Shown: positions 44,491 to 54,649 of the stretch, one piece after another
How positions within the stretch are numbered: the stretch's first letter is position 1
Layout: every line of letters starts with the position of its first letter
Assembly: GCF_011516935.1 (NCBI RefSeq)
Contig: NZ_WOTF01000011.1
Coordinates: 1-59,288 of the forward strand
Direction of reading: 5' to 3'
Source of the DNA: Acetobacter farinalis
GTDB taxonomy: Bacteria; Pseudomonadota; Alphaproteobacteria; Acetobacterales; Acetobacteraceae
DNA: 59,288 bases
Program-made: the position numbers and the translations under genes
The notes under the pieces: model-generated
The model's input: the letters and a program-made list of their open reading frames with translations, nothing else
The model's database searches: none
What the model was told of the DNA's origin: nothing

Positions 44491-46779
44491 ATGGCCACAC
44501 GCACCTCCCCCGAGTCCGCATCTCGTTCCTCCTCCGCTCCGGCTGCCGCAGGCGGTAAAAAGCGTGGCACGCTGAGTGAGCGGGCCGCCAGCCTGCCTGC
44601 CGTGACCTTTGAGCCGGAGCGTCAGGCGGCCCGGCCCAAGCTGCGGCGGATGGATGTTGTGTCGGATTACGAACCGGCGGGGGACCAGCCTCAGGCCATT
44701 GCCGAACTCCTGAGGGGGATTGAGGCCAATGAGCGTGATCAGGTCCTGCTGGGTGTCACGGGGTCAGGCAAGACCTTCACCATGGCCAAGGTGATTGAAG
44801 CCACGCAGAAACCCACGCTGATTCTGGCGCCTAACAAGACCCTTGCGGCACAGCTCTATGGGGAAATGAAGCAGTTTTTCCCTAATAATGCTGTCGAATA
44901 TTTTGTCAGTTACTATGATTATTATCAGCCCGAAGCCTATGTGCCACGGTCTGATACCTATATTGAAAAAGACAGCCAGATTAACGAACAGATTGACCGG
45001 ATGCGCCACGCGGCCACGCAGGCGCTGCTGGAGCGTAACGATGTGATTATCGTCGCGTCCGTCTCGTGCATTTACGGTATCGGTTCGGTTGAAACCTATT
45101 CCCGCATGGTCGTGAAGCTGGAACTGGGCGGGGAGATAGACCGGGACCGTCTGGTACGGGGGTTGGTGGAACTGCAATACCGCCGGAATGATGCCGCCTT
45201 TACCCGGGGCACCTTCCGCGTGCGGGGTGAGACGGTGGATATTTTCCCCGTGCAGAATGAAGATCGCGCATGGCGTGTCTCCCTGTTTGGGGAGGAGATT
45301 GATGGCATTATCGAGTTTGACCCGCTGACAGGCGAAAAGACTGCTGATCTTCAGGAGATTACCATTTATGCGAACAGCCATTACGTAACACCGCGGCCAA
45401 CGCTTAATCAGGCGGTGATCGGCATCAAGCAGGAACTGCGCCAGCAGCTCGACAAGTTTACCAAAGAAGGCAAACTTCTGGAGGCCGAGCGGCTGGATCA
45501 GCGCACCACGTTTGATCTGGAAATGATTGAAACAACAGGTGTGTGCAAGGGAATTGAAAACTATTCCCGCTATCTCTCAGGCCGCAAGCCGGGAGATCCA
45601 CCCCCAACCCTGTTTGAATATCTGCCGGAAGATGCTCTGCTGATTGTGGATGAAAGCCATGTGACCGTGCCGCAGATTGGCGGCATGGAGCGTGGGGATA
45701 ATGCCCGCAAATCCATTCTGGCGGAGTTTGGCTTCCGGCTGCCGTCCTGCCTTGATAACCGCCCGCTGAATTTTGCCGAGTGGGACAAGTTCCGGCCCCA
45801 GAGCATTTTTGTCAGCGCGACGCCGGGGCCGTGGGAGATGGAGCGGACGGCGGGCGTGTTTGCCGAGCAGGTGATCCGCCCAACAGGGCTGATTGACCCG
45901 GTAACGGATATTCGCCCGGTGGAACATCAGGTGGATGATCTTCTGGCGGAATGCCGGGCAACGGTTGCCAAGGGTGGCCGTGTGCTGGTGACAACCCTGA
46001 CCAAGCGTATGGCGGAAGACCTGACGGACTATCTGCATGAAGCTGGCATCAAGGTGCGGTACCTGCATTCCGATGTGGATACGCTGGAGCGGATTGAAAT
46101 TATCCGGGATTTGCGGATTGGCGCGTTTGATGTGCTGATTGGCATCAACCTGCTGCGGGAAGGGCTGGATATTCCGGAATGTTCGCTGGTGGCCATTCTG
46201 GATGCGGACAAGGAAGGCTTCCTGCGTTCCCGCACCTCACTCATCCAGACCATTGGCCGCGCCGCCCGAAATGTGGAAGGGCGTGTGCTGCTGTATGCGG
46301 ACAAGATGACGGACTCGCTGCGCTACGCGGTGGAGGAAACCGCCCGCAGGCGTGAGAAACAGATGGCGTGGAACGAGGCCCACGGCATTACGCCCCAGAG
46401 TGTTCGCAAGAATATCGGCGAGATTGTTTCTTCCGTGTTTGAGCAGGATTACGTCACCGTGGCCCCGGACGCGGAGACCGGTGTTGCGGAATTTGTCGGG
46501 AAGGATCTGGGCACGGCCATTGCGGGTCTTGAAAAGCGGATGCGTGAGGCGGCGGCGGATCTGGAGTTTGAAACAGCCGCCCGCCTGCGTGATGAAATCA
46601 AGAGGCTGGAAGCGTTGCAACTGGGGTTGGAACCTCCGGCCGTTGCCGCGTCATCTGGCGGGCAGAAGCCCACCACACGCCGGAAGTCTGCAAAGGAACA
46701 GGTTCCGCGCCCGCTGGGTCCGGGCGGCGGTGGGTATGACCCCAAGCCGAAGCGGGGGCGAAGCCGCAGTAGGGGGTGA
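44491..46779 (+). CDS. uvrB: UvrABC excision repair helicase subunit UvrB
   Basis: 762 aa from the ATG at 44491; an ATG 12 codons earlier is possible. Walker A G-V-T-G-S-G-K-T near 85, the beta-hairpin [10 protein letters not shown] near 137, D-E-S-H near 390, helicase motif VI region [10 protein letters not shown] near 585 and a C-terminal UVR domain with [10 protein letters not shown] near 700. An N-terminal extension of about 45 residues is Ser/Ala-rich. It damages-senses with UvrA and nicks with UvrC. A hairpin GCGGCCTG...CAGGCCGC (44439-44463) lies just before the start. Confidence 0.97.
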   Translation: MATRTSPESASRSSSAPAAAGGKKRGTLSERAASLPAVTFEPERQAARPKLRRMDVVSDYEPAGDQPQAIAELLRGIEANERDQVLLGVTGSGKTFTMAKVIEATQKPTLILAPNKTLAAQLYGEMKQFFPNNAVEYFVSYYDYYQPEAYVPRSDTYIEKDSQINEQIDRMRHAATQALLERNDVIIVASVSCIYGIGSVETYSRMVVKLELGGEIDRDRLVRGLVELQYRRNDAAFTRGTFRVRGETVDIFPVQNEDRAWRVSLFGEEIDGIIEFDPLTGEKTADLQEITIYANSHYVTPRPTLNQAVIGIKQELRQQLDKFTKEGKLLEAERLDQRTTFDLEMIETTGVCKGIENYSRYLSGRKPGDPPPTLFEYLPEDALLIVDESHVTVPQIGGMERGDNARKSILAEFGFRLPSCLDNRPLNFAEWDKFRPQSIFVSATPGPWEMERTAGVFAEQVIRPTGLIDPVTDIRPVEHQVDDLLAECRATVAKGGRVLVTTLTKRMAEDLTDYLHEAGIKVRYLHSDVDTLERIEIIRDLRIGAFDVLIGINLLREGLDIPECSLVAILDADKEGFLRSRTSLIQTIGRAARNVEGRVLLYADKMTDSLRYAVEETARRREKQMAWNEAHGITPQSVRKNIGEIVSSVFEQDYVTVAPDAETGVAEFVGKDLGTAIAGLEKRMREAAADLEFETAARLRDEIKRLEALQLGLEPPAVAASSGGQKPTTRRKSAKEQVPRPLGPGGGGYDPKPKRGRSRSRG

Positions 46780-46808
46780 GGCGTCCGGTTTCAGTCTCTG
46801 GCCGAGGG

Positions 46809-47957
46809 TTAGGGCGTGGTCCGGACGGCATGCTGGAGAGGTTGTGAGGTGCCAGGACCTGCCACGGGGGTTCCTGCGTCAGCAAGCCAGCTTTTTACCA
46901 GCGTGTAGGTTACGGATAAAATCATCGGGCCGACAAAAATCCCTACCAGCCCGAAGGCGGTCAGCCCGCCGATAACGCCCACCATAATCAGCACCAGAGG
47001 CACATTGGCCTGTTTGCGGATCAGGAAGGGGCGCAGCAGATTATCAACCACGATGGCAAGGATGGTGAACCCCAGCAGCACTATAGCCGGACCGGCGCTG
47101 TGGAAGAAAAACATCCAGATTACCGCAGGGATAAGCGTAACACCCGGCCCGGCCTGAAGCAGGCAGGCAATAAAGGTGATGGCTGTCAGAATGCTGGCCC
47201 AGGGCACACCGGTTATGGCCATGCCCACCCCACCCACCGTGCTTTCCACCAGAGCCGTAACCGTCACACCAACCGCAACACCGCGAATGGTGCGGCCTGC
47301 CAGCAGAACCATCTGCCGCCCGCGTTCTTCCGCCAGCGCATAGCCAAAATTCATGACCAGATTGGCAGCCGCTTCCCCCCGTGAATGGAGTGCCGCCAGA
47401 ATAATCAGCGTGAGCAGGAACTGTATCGCCAGCATGCCAAAGCTGCCCGCGTAATCCAGCCCAAGGCTAATCAGCTTGCCGGTATCGGGCAGAATGCGGT
47501 TTGCCAGTTGTGGCAGGCCCACATTTTCAATTTGCTGCCACCAGAGGCCCGCTTTCTGCCCGATAAACGGCAGGCTGTGCAGCCATTCCGGCGCCGGGGG
47601 AATGCGGAACGCCAGAGCGGAATCCGCCAGCGCCTTCAGTTCGGCGGTATGGGTCAGCACCGTTGTGGTCGCCAGCCAGATGGGCAGGACATAGACCATC
47701 AGCGCGACCAGACTGGTTACGGTAACAGCCAGCGCCCGGCTGCCCCACAGCACCTTCTGGATGCGCAGCAGCAGGGGCCATGTTGTGACCCCGATGGTGA
47801 TGGCCCAGATGGTGGCGGGCAGAAAGGGGCGAATAACCCAGAGCGAGCACAGGACCATGCCCATAGCCGTCATGGCGCCCAGAACGATACGTGTCTGGGG
47901 GGTTGGCCTCTGGTGGGCCGGTGTTGCGGGGGCGGGCGTGGGCATGTGCGGGCTCAT
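46809..47957 (-). CDS. AI-2E-family membrane permease
   Basis: 382 aa with seven to eight hydrophobic segments (about 30-65, 80-105, 175-195, 230-260, 265-290, 295-315, 330-360). The A-I-V-V-D-N-L-L-R-P-F-L-I near 305 and G-L-V-G-I-F-V-G-P near 340 are PF01594-type motifs (PerM/TqsA/YdiK). Transport of autoinducer-2 is shown for few members, so the substrate is unknown. It is convergent with uvrB and divergent from the AsmA gene. Confidence 0.9.
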   Translation of the reverse strand: MSPHMPTPAPATPAHQRPTPQTRIVLGAMTAMGMVLCSLWVIRPFLPATIWAITIGVTTWPLLLRIQKVLWGSRALAVTVTSLVALMVYVLPIWLATTTVLTHTAELKALADSALAFRIPPAPEWLHSLPFIGQKAGLWWQQIENVGLPQLANRILPDTGKLISLGLDYAGSFGMLAIQFLLTLIILAALHSRGEAAANLVMNFGYALAEERGRQMVLLAGRTIRGVAVGVTVTALVESTVGGVGMAITGVPWASILTAITFIACLLQAGPGVTLIPAVIWMFFFHSAGPAIVLLGFTILAIVVDNLLRPFLIRKQANVPLVLIMVGVIGGLTAFGLVGIFVGPMILSVTYTLVKSWLADAGTPVAGPGTSQPLQHAVRTTP

Positions 47958-48193
47958 CGGGGTGGTGTCATTTCCGTTCGCAGGTTTTTACGTCACGCCA
48001 CCGTCGCCGGACAGGAAAAAAGCGGTGTGACCACGCAGGGGTAGCGAAGGTTATTCGCTATGCCAATCAAAGGCATGACGGGTGCGCCATTTTTTCCTAC
48101 AAGGGAGGTGAATTCCGCCAGCGGGCAGGAAAAACGCGCCAGTACGGAACAAACCAGTACAGGACTGAAAGGCGCGGAGAATTGAGGACCTGA
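47958..48193. promoter_or_regulatory. Divergent region between AI-2E permease and AsmA genes
   Basis: These 236 bases must hold two opposite promoters. The AsmA start at 48194 follows GAATTGAGGACCTGA, with GAGGA about 8 bases upstream. No strong sigma-70 pair or regulator site stands out. Confidence 0.35.
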
Positions 48194-50159
48194 ATGTCAG
48201 ACCAGATCAAGGGTGAAATCGCAGCCTCAGGCGCACAGACGGCGCGGCGCGGCATAGGGTTCTGGGCACTATGGAGCGGTGCGGGGGTGGCGGGCCTGCT
48301 CGCCGCATCTGGTGGCGCGGTCTGGTTTTTTCTGGGGCAGGTTGATCTGGGCGGTTTTGTTGCCCGCAGGGCTTCGGCGCAAGTGGGGCGGGTGGTGCAG
48401 GTGGGGAGCCTGCATGTCACGCCGGGGCGCTGGCTGAAGGTGGATCTGGCCAATGCCCGCCTGGCCAATATTTCCGGCGGCACCGGGCCGGATATGGTGC
48501 GGGTGGGGCATCTTTCAGCGGAGGTGCAGCTTTCTTCCCTGCTGCATGGCCCGGTGCTGGTGCGGCATGTCGCGCTCTCGGATGTTTACGTCATGGTGGA
48601 ACGCACACCGCAGCGCCTGCCAAACTGGCGCTTTGGCGGGCAGGCCGAGGCCGGGGGCAAAACTGCGTCCCTTCCATCTCCGGTCCCTTCGCCGGATCAT
48701 GCGTCAGCCGCGCTGGATGATCGGAGTGCGTACCCCACGGTGCTGGACGCGGTTATTCAGAAAGCTGAAGTGATTTACCGCACCGCGCACGGGTCTGAAT
48801 TCCGCACGACGGTGAAGACGCTCACGCTTCAGACCGATGGCGCGGATAAGCCCGTTCATCTGGCTCTCGAGGGGGGCGTACAACACCAGCCCCGTGACCC
48901 TGACCGCGACCATGCAGCCTTTTTCCGTGCTGCGGCAGACCAGAACACCTTACGGGATGGTTCTTGAGGCGAAGTCTGGTGACATGACCCTCACGTTCAA
49001 CGGAACAGCGGCAGACCCTCTCAATGTCGATGGGGTCAAGGGGGCGTTCACCGTCAGCAGCCCGACATCCCGCCCGCTGATGCAGATTGCCGGGATGCCC
49101 GCGCAGGCGGAGATTGGCATGCAGATGTCCGGTCAGTTCGAGCACGCAGGCGATGTGTGGAGCATGATGCAGGGCAAGGGAGCGGTGAAGGATAATCCGA
49201 TGACGTTCTCACTCATGCGCCTTGTGGAAGGCGCGCACGGAAAGCCGGACCATGTGACAGCGGATATCGCCTTCAGCCAGCTTGACCTGAATGAATTTCT
49301 CAGCGGCCAGAAAAAAGCCGCTCCGGGCGGGGCGGATATTCCGCTGAGTGTGGACCGCGCGCCGGACCCGCTGATTGATGTGCGTCTGTCCGCCAAAACC
49401 CTGTCTTATAATGCGCTGCGTTTTTCAGGAGCCACGTTCTCCGCATCCGTCATGCCGGGGGTGGTCGCGGTGGATGCTCTGGCCTTTGACTATCTGGGGG
49501 CGAACATGAAGGCCTCAGGCAAGGTTGAGGCGGCGGAAAAAGGGGCAGCGCATGTCACGGCGGCTGTGGCTGTCTCAGGGGCGGATATTGAAAAACTGCG
49601 CAGGATCGCGGGGCTTGCACCTCTTCCGCTCCAAGGGCAGGTGGACATGCAGATGACGGCAGATGCCACGCAGAAAACGCTGAATTCCGCGGTTTCCGCG
49701 GCGGATGTGGAGGCCGCTGTCTCCATGACCAAAGGAAGTCTGGACCGCAAAGTGATCGGGCTGGCCTCCGCTGACCTGCGGATGCTATTCAACAAGCCAA
49801 AGGGCATGACGCCTGTGGCCTGCTTTCTGGGTGTGGTCAGCGCGCACGCAGGGGTGGGGCAGGCGCTCCCGCTGCGTATCCGCACGGGGGATGGCACGCT
49901 TGCGGCCAATGCCCGTTTTGACCTGAACAGGAAGTGGTTTGATCTCATATTCAGCACTCAGGCCTCCACAACAGGGCGGTTTGCGCTGGATATTCCCGTA
50001 CAGGTGAGTGGAAGCTTTGGCAGCCCGAAGGTGAGGCCCGCGCGCTGGTCTGCCGATGGCCGGGCCATGCTCGCGCAGACAGACCGCCTGAACGCGCTGC
50101 CCGCCGGAGTCAGGCAGTTTGCCATGCGCAATGCCTGCTACCGGCCTACCGGCCGATGA
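48194..50159 (+). pseudogene. AsmA-family protein gene, interrupted by a +1 frameshift in a G6 run
   Basis: The first frame (48194-48967) encodes a cytoplasmic N-terminus, one transmembrane helix (residues 22-48) and AsmA-type beta-rich sequence, then leaves similarity after L-A-L-E-G. The continuation A-Y-N-T-S-P-V-T-L is in the next frame from about 48877 to 50159. Removing one base of the six G at 48871-48876 gives one open frame of about 650 aa. AsmA proteins are envelope proteins implicated in lipid transport to the outer membrane. The shift may be real or a homopolymer sequencing error; no other damage is seen. Confidence 0.82.
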
Positions 50160-50238
50160 AGGGCGCGTGAGGGCTTGTTCCTGCCGCACTTCCCTTCTAC
50201 CGTCAGCCTGACAAAGTGTTCATATCTGGACGGAACGC

Positions 50239-50904
50239 ATGACCATGTCAGACACCTCCATACAGCCGGATTATGCGGCGCTGGCCGCAGCCCCCGTCTG
50301 TGCCGACCCGTTCCCGCATGTGGTTGTCCCGCATTTTATTCGCAAGGATGATCTCCCCCGGCTGTTTGCCAGCCTGCCGGATATTCAGGCCGGTGGCTCC
50401 TTTCCGCCCTCAGCGCTCTCGCTTTCGCCCCTGATGCAGTCAGTGGTGCAGGCCATGGAAGGGCCGGAACTGCGGCGGATTATTGCGGAGAAATTCAACC
50501 TCGACCTGGATCATGCTCCCACCATGCTGACCATCCGTGGCCGCACGCGGGAAAAGGATGGCCGGATTCACACGGACTCCCTGGCCAAGCGGGTGACCAT
50601 TCTCCTGTATCTGAACCCCGCCGAAAAAGAGAGCTGGCAGAAGCAGGAAGGGTGCATCCGCCTGCTGCGCGGCCCTCATGATGTCGAAGATTATGCGAAG
50701 GAAGTGCCACCGGTGGATGGCACATTGCTGATTTTCCCGAACGGCCCGACAACATGGCATGGGCATCGGCAGTTTGTGGGCCAGCGGTACACCATTCAGT
50801 TGAATTACATGACGGAAGATGCCCGCGCACGCTCGGAACTGCGGCGGCATCAGCTTTCCGCTGTGGCCAAGAAATTCTCATTTCCCGGCTTGGGGAACGG
50901 ATAG
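50239..50904 (+). CDS. 2-oxoglutarate/Fe(II)-dependent oxygenase
   Basis: 221 aa soluble cupin-type enzyme. The iron facial triad is visible as R-I-H-T-D-S (His near 111, Asp near 113) and distal His in T-T-W-H-G-H near 174; Q-R-Y-T-I-Q-L near 183 supplies the oxoglutarate-binding Arg. It resembles prolyl-4-hydroxylase-like proteins found near glycan genes. The hydroxylation target is unknown. It starts 79 bases after the AsmA gene and is followed by the M16 peptidase. Confidence 0.8.
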   Translation: MTMSDTSIQPDYAALAAAPVCADPFPHVVVPHFIRKDDLPRLFASLPDIQAGGSFPPSALSLSPLMQSVVQAMEGPELRRIIAEKFNLDLDHAPTMLTIRGRTREKDGRIHTDSLAKRVTILLYLNPAEKESWQKQEGCIRLLRGPHDVEDYAKEVPPVDGTLLIFPNGPTTWHGHRQFVGQRYTIQLNYMTEDARARSELRRHQLSAVAKKFSFPGLGNG

Positions 50905-50944
50905 TTCCTGCGCCTGTACGATATACATTTAAAAGGATTCAAGA

Positions 50945-53725
50945 ATGAGCTCGCCATTTTTTACACTTTTCCGCAAAATGCAGTCTGACAGACTGGCAAG
51001 GGTGCGGGCTTCAGGCGTTTCTTCCGTTGTTCTGGGGGCCGCCATTCTGGGGGGCACGGCGCTTTCCTCTGTTCTGTACACGCCAGCCGCTGTGGCGCAG
51101 CAGATGCCTTCGGCGCAGGTGCCCGCCGCACTCAGCAGCGCGCAGGTGGTGCGTGCAACCCTGCCGAACGGGCTGAAGGTGGTGATTGTGCCAGACCGTC
51201 TGGCTCCGGTGGTGACAACGGAAATCAATTATCTGGTGGGCTCGGCGGAAGCGCCGGAGGGTTTCCCCGGTACAGCCCATGCTCTGGAACACATGATGTT
51301 CCGTGGCAGCGCGGGTCTGGACAAGGATCAGCTTGCCGCAGTCGGAACCCGTCTGGGTGGAAGCTACAACGCGGATACGACTGAGGATGTCACGCAGTAT
51401 TTCTATACGGCTCCGGCGCAGGATCTTCCGGTTCTCCTGAAAATGGAAGCATTGCGCATGAAGGGGCTGACCCTTTCAGAGGCGGACTGGAACAAGGAAC
51501 GCGGAGCGATTGAGCAGGAAGTTGCGCGGGATCTGTCCAGCCCGGCCTATCTTTACCTGCAACAGCTTCAGTCCATCCTGTTTGCCGGAACGCCGTATGC
51601 GCATGATGCGCTGGGTACCCGCGCCTCCTTTGATAAAACAGATGCGGCTCTCCTGCGGTCTTTTTATGAAAAATGGTATGCGCCCAATAACGCTGTTCTG
51701 GTGATTGCAGGGGATGTTAATCCGGTTACGGCGCTGGATCAGGTGCGGGAGGCTTTCGGGGCGATCCCGCGTAAAACCCTGCCCGAGCGGCACAAGATTA
51801 CCCCTGTGCCACCACCGGCCAAAACACTGAGCTTTCCGACGGATTATCCGGTCGGGTTTGCAACACTGGCCTTCCCCATGCCGGGGCGTACGGCGGAGAA
51901 TTTCGCGGTTGCCGATATTCTCTCCGATGTACTCGGCAGTCAGCGCGGTGCGCTGTATGCGCTGGTGCCGGAAGGAAAGGCGCTGTTCGCCGGGTTTGAA
52001 TATGCCCCGAAAAAATCAGCAGGCTTTGGTCTGGCACTCGCGGCATTCCCCAAAGGGGGGGATTCTGCCAAGGTGATGGGTGACCTGCGCGATGTTCTGG
52101 AACACATCCGCAAGAACGGTGTTCCGGCAGAACTGGTGGAGGCTGCGAAAAAACGTGAGATTGCACAACTCCAGTTCTCCGCCAACTCTGTGAGCGGGCT
52201 GGCGGCGCAATGGTCCACGGCGCTGGCATTCCAGAATCTCGACTCACCCGGTGATATGGTGGCTGCCTATCAGGCCGTGACGCCTGAAGCCGTCAACCGT
52301 CTTGCGGCAAGCCTGCTGGACCCGGCCCACGCGGTGGCGGCTGTGCTGCTGCCGGAAAGCTCGGGCAAGCCCGTGGCCGGGAAAGGGTTTGGCGGGGCGG
52401 AATCGTTCGCCTCCACACCGGACAAGCCGGTAAAACTGCCGGACTGGGCTGAAAAAGCGCTGTCTCATCTGGAAGAACCCAAACCAACGCCCCAGCCTGT
52501 TGTCAGCATGTTGCCCAATGGCCTGAAGCTGATTGTGCTGCCGTCTCACGTCAGCCACACAGTCCAGCTTTCCGGGCAGATACGCCAGAATGCCGCCATG
52601 CAGGAACCAGCAGGCAAAGAAGGGGTGGAGAGCGTGGTGGAAGCGCTTTTCTCCTATGGCACCACAACGCATGATCGTTTGGCATTCCAGAAAGCGCTGG
52701 ATGATATTCCGGCGTGGGAAAGTGCCGGGGGTGATTTTTCCTTGCAGGTTCTGACACCTGATTTTGAAAAAGGTGTGGCCCTTCTGGCCGAAAACGAACT
52801 GCATCCCGCATTCCCGGAAAAGGCGTTTCAGGTTGTGCGGATGCAGTCTGCGCAGGCGCAGGCCGGAACGCTGGTGTCTCCCGGCTTCCTGTTTGGCAAG
52901 GCGATCAAGACAGCCATCCTGCCAGCCAAAGATCCTGCACTGCGTGAAGCGACCCCTGTGTCCATCATGAGCCTCTCGCGTGATGATGTGGTGAACTATT
53001 ATCACGCGGCCTGGCGGCCTGATCTGACCACTATTGTTGTCACGGGGGATATCACGCCGGAAAAAGCACGGACTGTGGTGGAACAGGCGTTTGGTGGCTG
53101 GAAAGCAGAGGGACCAAAACCTGTGGTCGATTTGCCTTCTGTGCCACTCAGCACAACATCCCGCGTCAATGTGCCGGATAAAAGCAGCGTGCAGGATAGT
53201 GTGGTGCTGGCGGAAACCTTGGGGCTGACTCCCTCTCACCCGGATCATTTCCTTCTGCAGTTAGGGAATGAAGTGTTGGGGGGCGGGCTTTTCTCTTCCC
53301 GCCTGTATCGGGACCTGCGAGTGAAGACTGGCTATGTGTATTCTGTAGGCAGCAGCTTTGAGTGGAGCCGTACGCGCGGCACCTATAGTATTGAATATGG
53401 AGCAGACCCGGATAAGGTTGGAAAAGCCCGCGTTGCAGCCTTGCAGGATCTGAAAGCCATGCAAGCGGCTCAGCCCACGGAGGAGGAGCTGTCTCTGGCA
53501 AAGGCATCACTGTTGCGGAGCCTGCCCCTGCGGCGGGCCAGCCTGAGCGGCATTGCCGCGCAATATCTGGCGCTGGAAGAGCTGGGTCTGCCGCTGGATA
53601 ATACAGATCGCGCAGCGCAGGTTTATTACAAGGCAACAGGGGCTGATGTACAGGCCGCGTTCCGTAAATGGGTCCGTCCGGATGATCTGGCCCAGATTGT
53701 CAAAGGCCCGACACCGAACTGGTAA
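50945..53725 (+). CDS. M16-family zinc metallopeptidase (fused two-unit form)
   Basis: 926 aa with a signal peptide ending V-A-Q-Q near residue 55. Two M16 halves are fused. The first carries the inverted zinc motif H-A-L-E-H at about 112-116, with the third ligand Glu in E-R-G-A-I-E-Q-E-V near 190. The second half (about 515-925) lacks HxxEH but keeps the G-G-G-L-F-S-S-R-L-Y-R-D-L-R near 780. It resembles periplasmic pitrilysin-like peptidases; the substrate is unknown. GGATTC and AAGAATGAG surround the start. Confidence 0.93.
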   Translation: MSSPFFTLFRKMQSDRLARVRASGVSSVVLGAAILGGTALSSVLYTPAAVAQQMPSAQVPAALSSAQVVRATLPNGLKVVIVPDRLAPVVTTEINYLVGSAEAPEGFPGTAHALEHMMFRGSAGLDKDQLAAVGTRLGGSYNADTTEDVTQYFYTAPAQDLPVLLKMEALRMKGLTLSEADWNKERGAIEQEVARDLSSPAYLYLQQLQSILFAGTPYAHDALGTRASFDKTDAALLRSFYEKWYAPNNAVLVIAGDVNPVTALDQVREAFGAIPRKTLPERHKITPVPPPAKTLSFPTDYPVGFATLAFPMPGRTAENFAVADILSDVLGSQRGALYALVPEGKALFAGFEYAPKKSAGFGLALAAFPKGGDSAKVMGDLRDVLEHIRKNGVPAELVEAAKKREIAQLQFSANSVSGLAAQWSTALAFQNLDSPGDMVAAYQAVTPEAVNRLAASLLDPAHAVAAVLLPESSGKPVAGKGFGGAESFASTPDKPVKLPDWAEKALSHLEEPKPTPQPVVSMLPNGLKLIVLPSHVSHTVQLSGQIRQNAAMQEPAGKEGVESVVEALFSYGTTTHDRLAFQKALDDIPAWESAGGDFSLQVLTPDFEKGVALLAENELHPAFPEKAFQVVRMQSAQAQAGTLVSPGFLFGKAIKTAILPAKDPALREATPVSIMSLSRDDVVNYYHAAWRPDLTTIVVTGDITPEKARTVVEQAFGGWKAEGPKPVVDLPSVPLSTTSRVNVPDKSSVQDSVVLAETLGLTPSHPDHFLLQLGNEVLGGGLFSSRLYRDLRVKTGYVYSVGSSFEWSRTRGTYSIEYGADPDKVGKARVAALQDLKAMQAAQPTEEELSLAKASLLRSLPLRRASLSGIAAQYLALEELGLPLDNTDRAAQVYYKATGADVQAAFRKWVRPDDLAQIVKGPTPNW

Positions 53726-53732
53726 AAGAAAA

Positions 53733-53773
53733 CCCTCTTCCTTTTCCTGCGCGTTTCAGGAGAAGGAAGAGGG
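53733..53773 (+). terminator. Hairpin after the M16 peptidase gene
   Basis: CCCTCTTCCTTTTCCTG (53733-53749) and CAGGAGAAGGAAGAGGG (53757-53773) form a 17-pair stem with one G-U. It starts 8 bases after the stop. No T-run follows. Confidence 0.6.
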
Positions 53774-53816
53774 CTACAACCCTGCTCTGGATGCAGGGCC
53801 TGTTCAGGAAAAGCTT

Positions 53817-53854
53817 GGGGTGGCCATAACACTGTGTAGTGTCGTGGCCGCCCC
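53817..53854. terminator. Bidirectional terminator between convergent M16 and GT2 genes
   Basis: GGGGTGGCCA (53817-53826) and TGGCCGCCCC (53845-53854) enclose a second stem ACACT/AGTGT. ATTTTC follows. It lies 19 bases before the stop of the leftward GT2 gene. Confidence 0.65.
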
Positions 53855-53872
53855 ATTTTCATTCAGGGTAAA

Positions 53873-54649
53873 TTATTTTCCCGTCTTGGGAGACGGGTGA
53901 CGGAATTCCATTACAAGCTCAAGGTCATAATGCGCGGAAAGCGCTTCCGTTGCCGTGCGGGACGTGTTGTGAACACGGTAGCGGCACAGGATTTCCGGCA
54001 GGTAGCCGGGGCGGAGTTCACGGTCGATGAACTTCAGCCAGAAATCATAATCTTCCCAGCCTTCTTCAATATGGCAGAAGCCGCCAACACGTTCCCACGC
54101 ATCCTTGCGGATCAGGGCCATGACATCCACATAATTGTTCTGCTTCATCCGGACCGGGTCCCAGATGTCGGCATGACCAATGCCCTTGCGGTCACCAAAT
54201 TCTTCAATCTGGGTATAAACAGCCGGGAAAGGACCATTAGTGAGCGCTGCGTAGGTCTTTTCCAGCGCTTTGGGGTAAATGGTGTTGTCCGCATCCATAA
54301 TGAACACGGCTTCACCCAGCGCATTTTCAAACGCCACGTTTCTGGAAAAAGACGGACCCTGATTACGCTTGTTCTGGATAAGGGTTGCCCTGTAGAAGCG
54401 CTGCTTGTTCTCTTCCATCCATTCACAGATCACATCAAGCGAGTCATCCCGCTCTGAGAGATCATCCACTACGACAAGATCAATGTTCTCGTGGGTCTGG
54501 TCCGCGATGGAGTCCAGACATTCACAGATCACCGCAGCATAATTGAAGTTTGTGACGCAAACTGTCACCAGATCTTTTGGCTTTCTGGGCTTCTTCTTGG
54601 AAGAAAAGATGATGTTCCCGGCAGGGGCCCAGGGCTTCAGGACGCTCAT
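53873..54649 (-). CDS. GT2-family glycosyltransferase
   Basis: 258 aa from the ATG at 54649, where ATGA overlaps the upstream stop by 4 bases; an ATG at 54664 is the longer alternative. GT-A core: T-V-C-V-T-N-F-N-Y-A near residue 30, V-V-V-D-D-L-S-E-R near 57, metal motif M-D-A-D-N near 117 and E-E-G-W-E-D-Y-D-F-W near 200. No membrane segment. It is coupled to the repeat-containing glycosyltransferase upstream, so both probably act on one glycan. Confidence 0.9.
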   Translation of the reverse strand: MSVLKPWAPAGNIIFSSKKKPRKPKDLVTVCVTNFNYAAVICECLDSIADQTHENIDLVVVDDLSERDDSLDVICEWMEENKQRFYRATLIQNKRNQGPSFSRNVAFENALGEAVFIMDADNTIYPKALEKTYAALTNGPFPAVYTQIEEFGDRKGIGHADIWDPVRMKQNNYVDVMALIRKDAWERVGGFCHIEEGWEDYDFWLKFIDRELRPGYLPEILCRYRVHNTSRTATEALSAHYDLELVMEFRHPSPKTGK

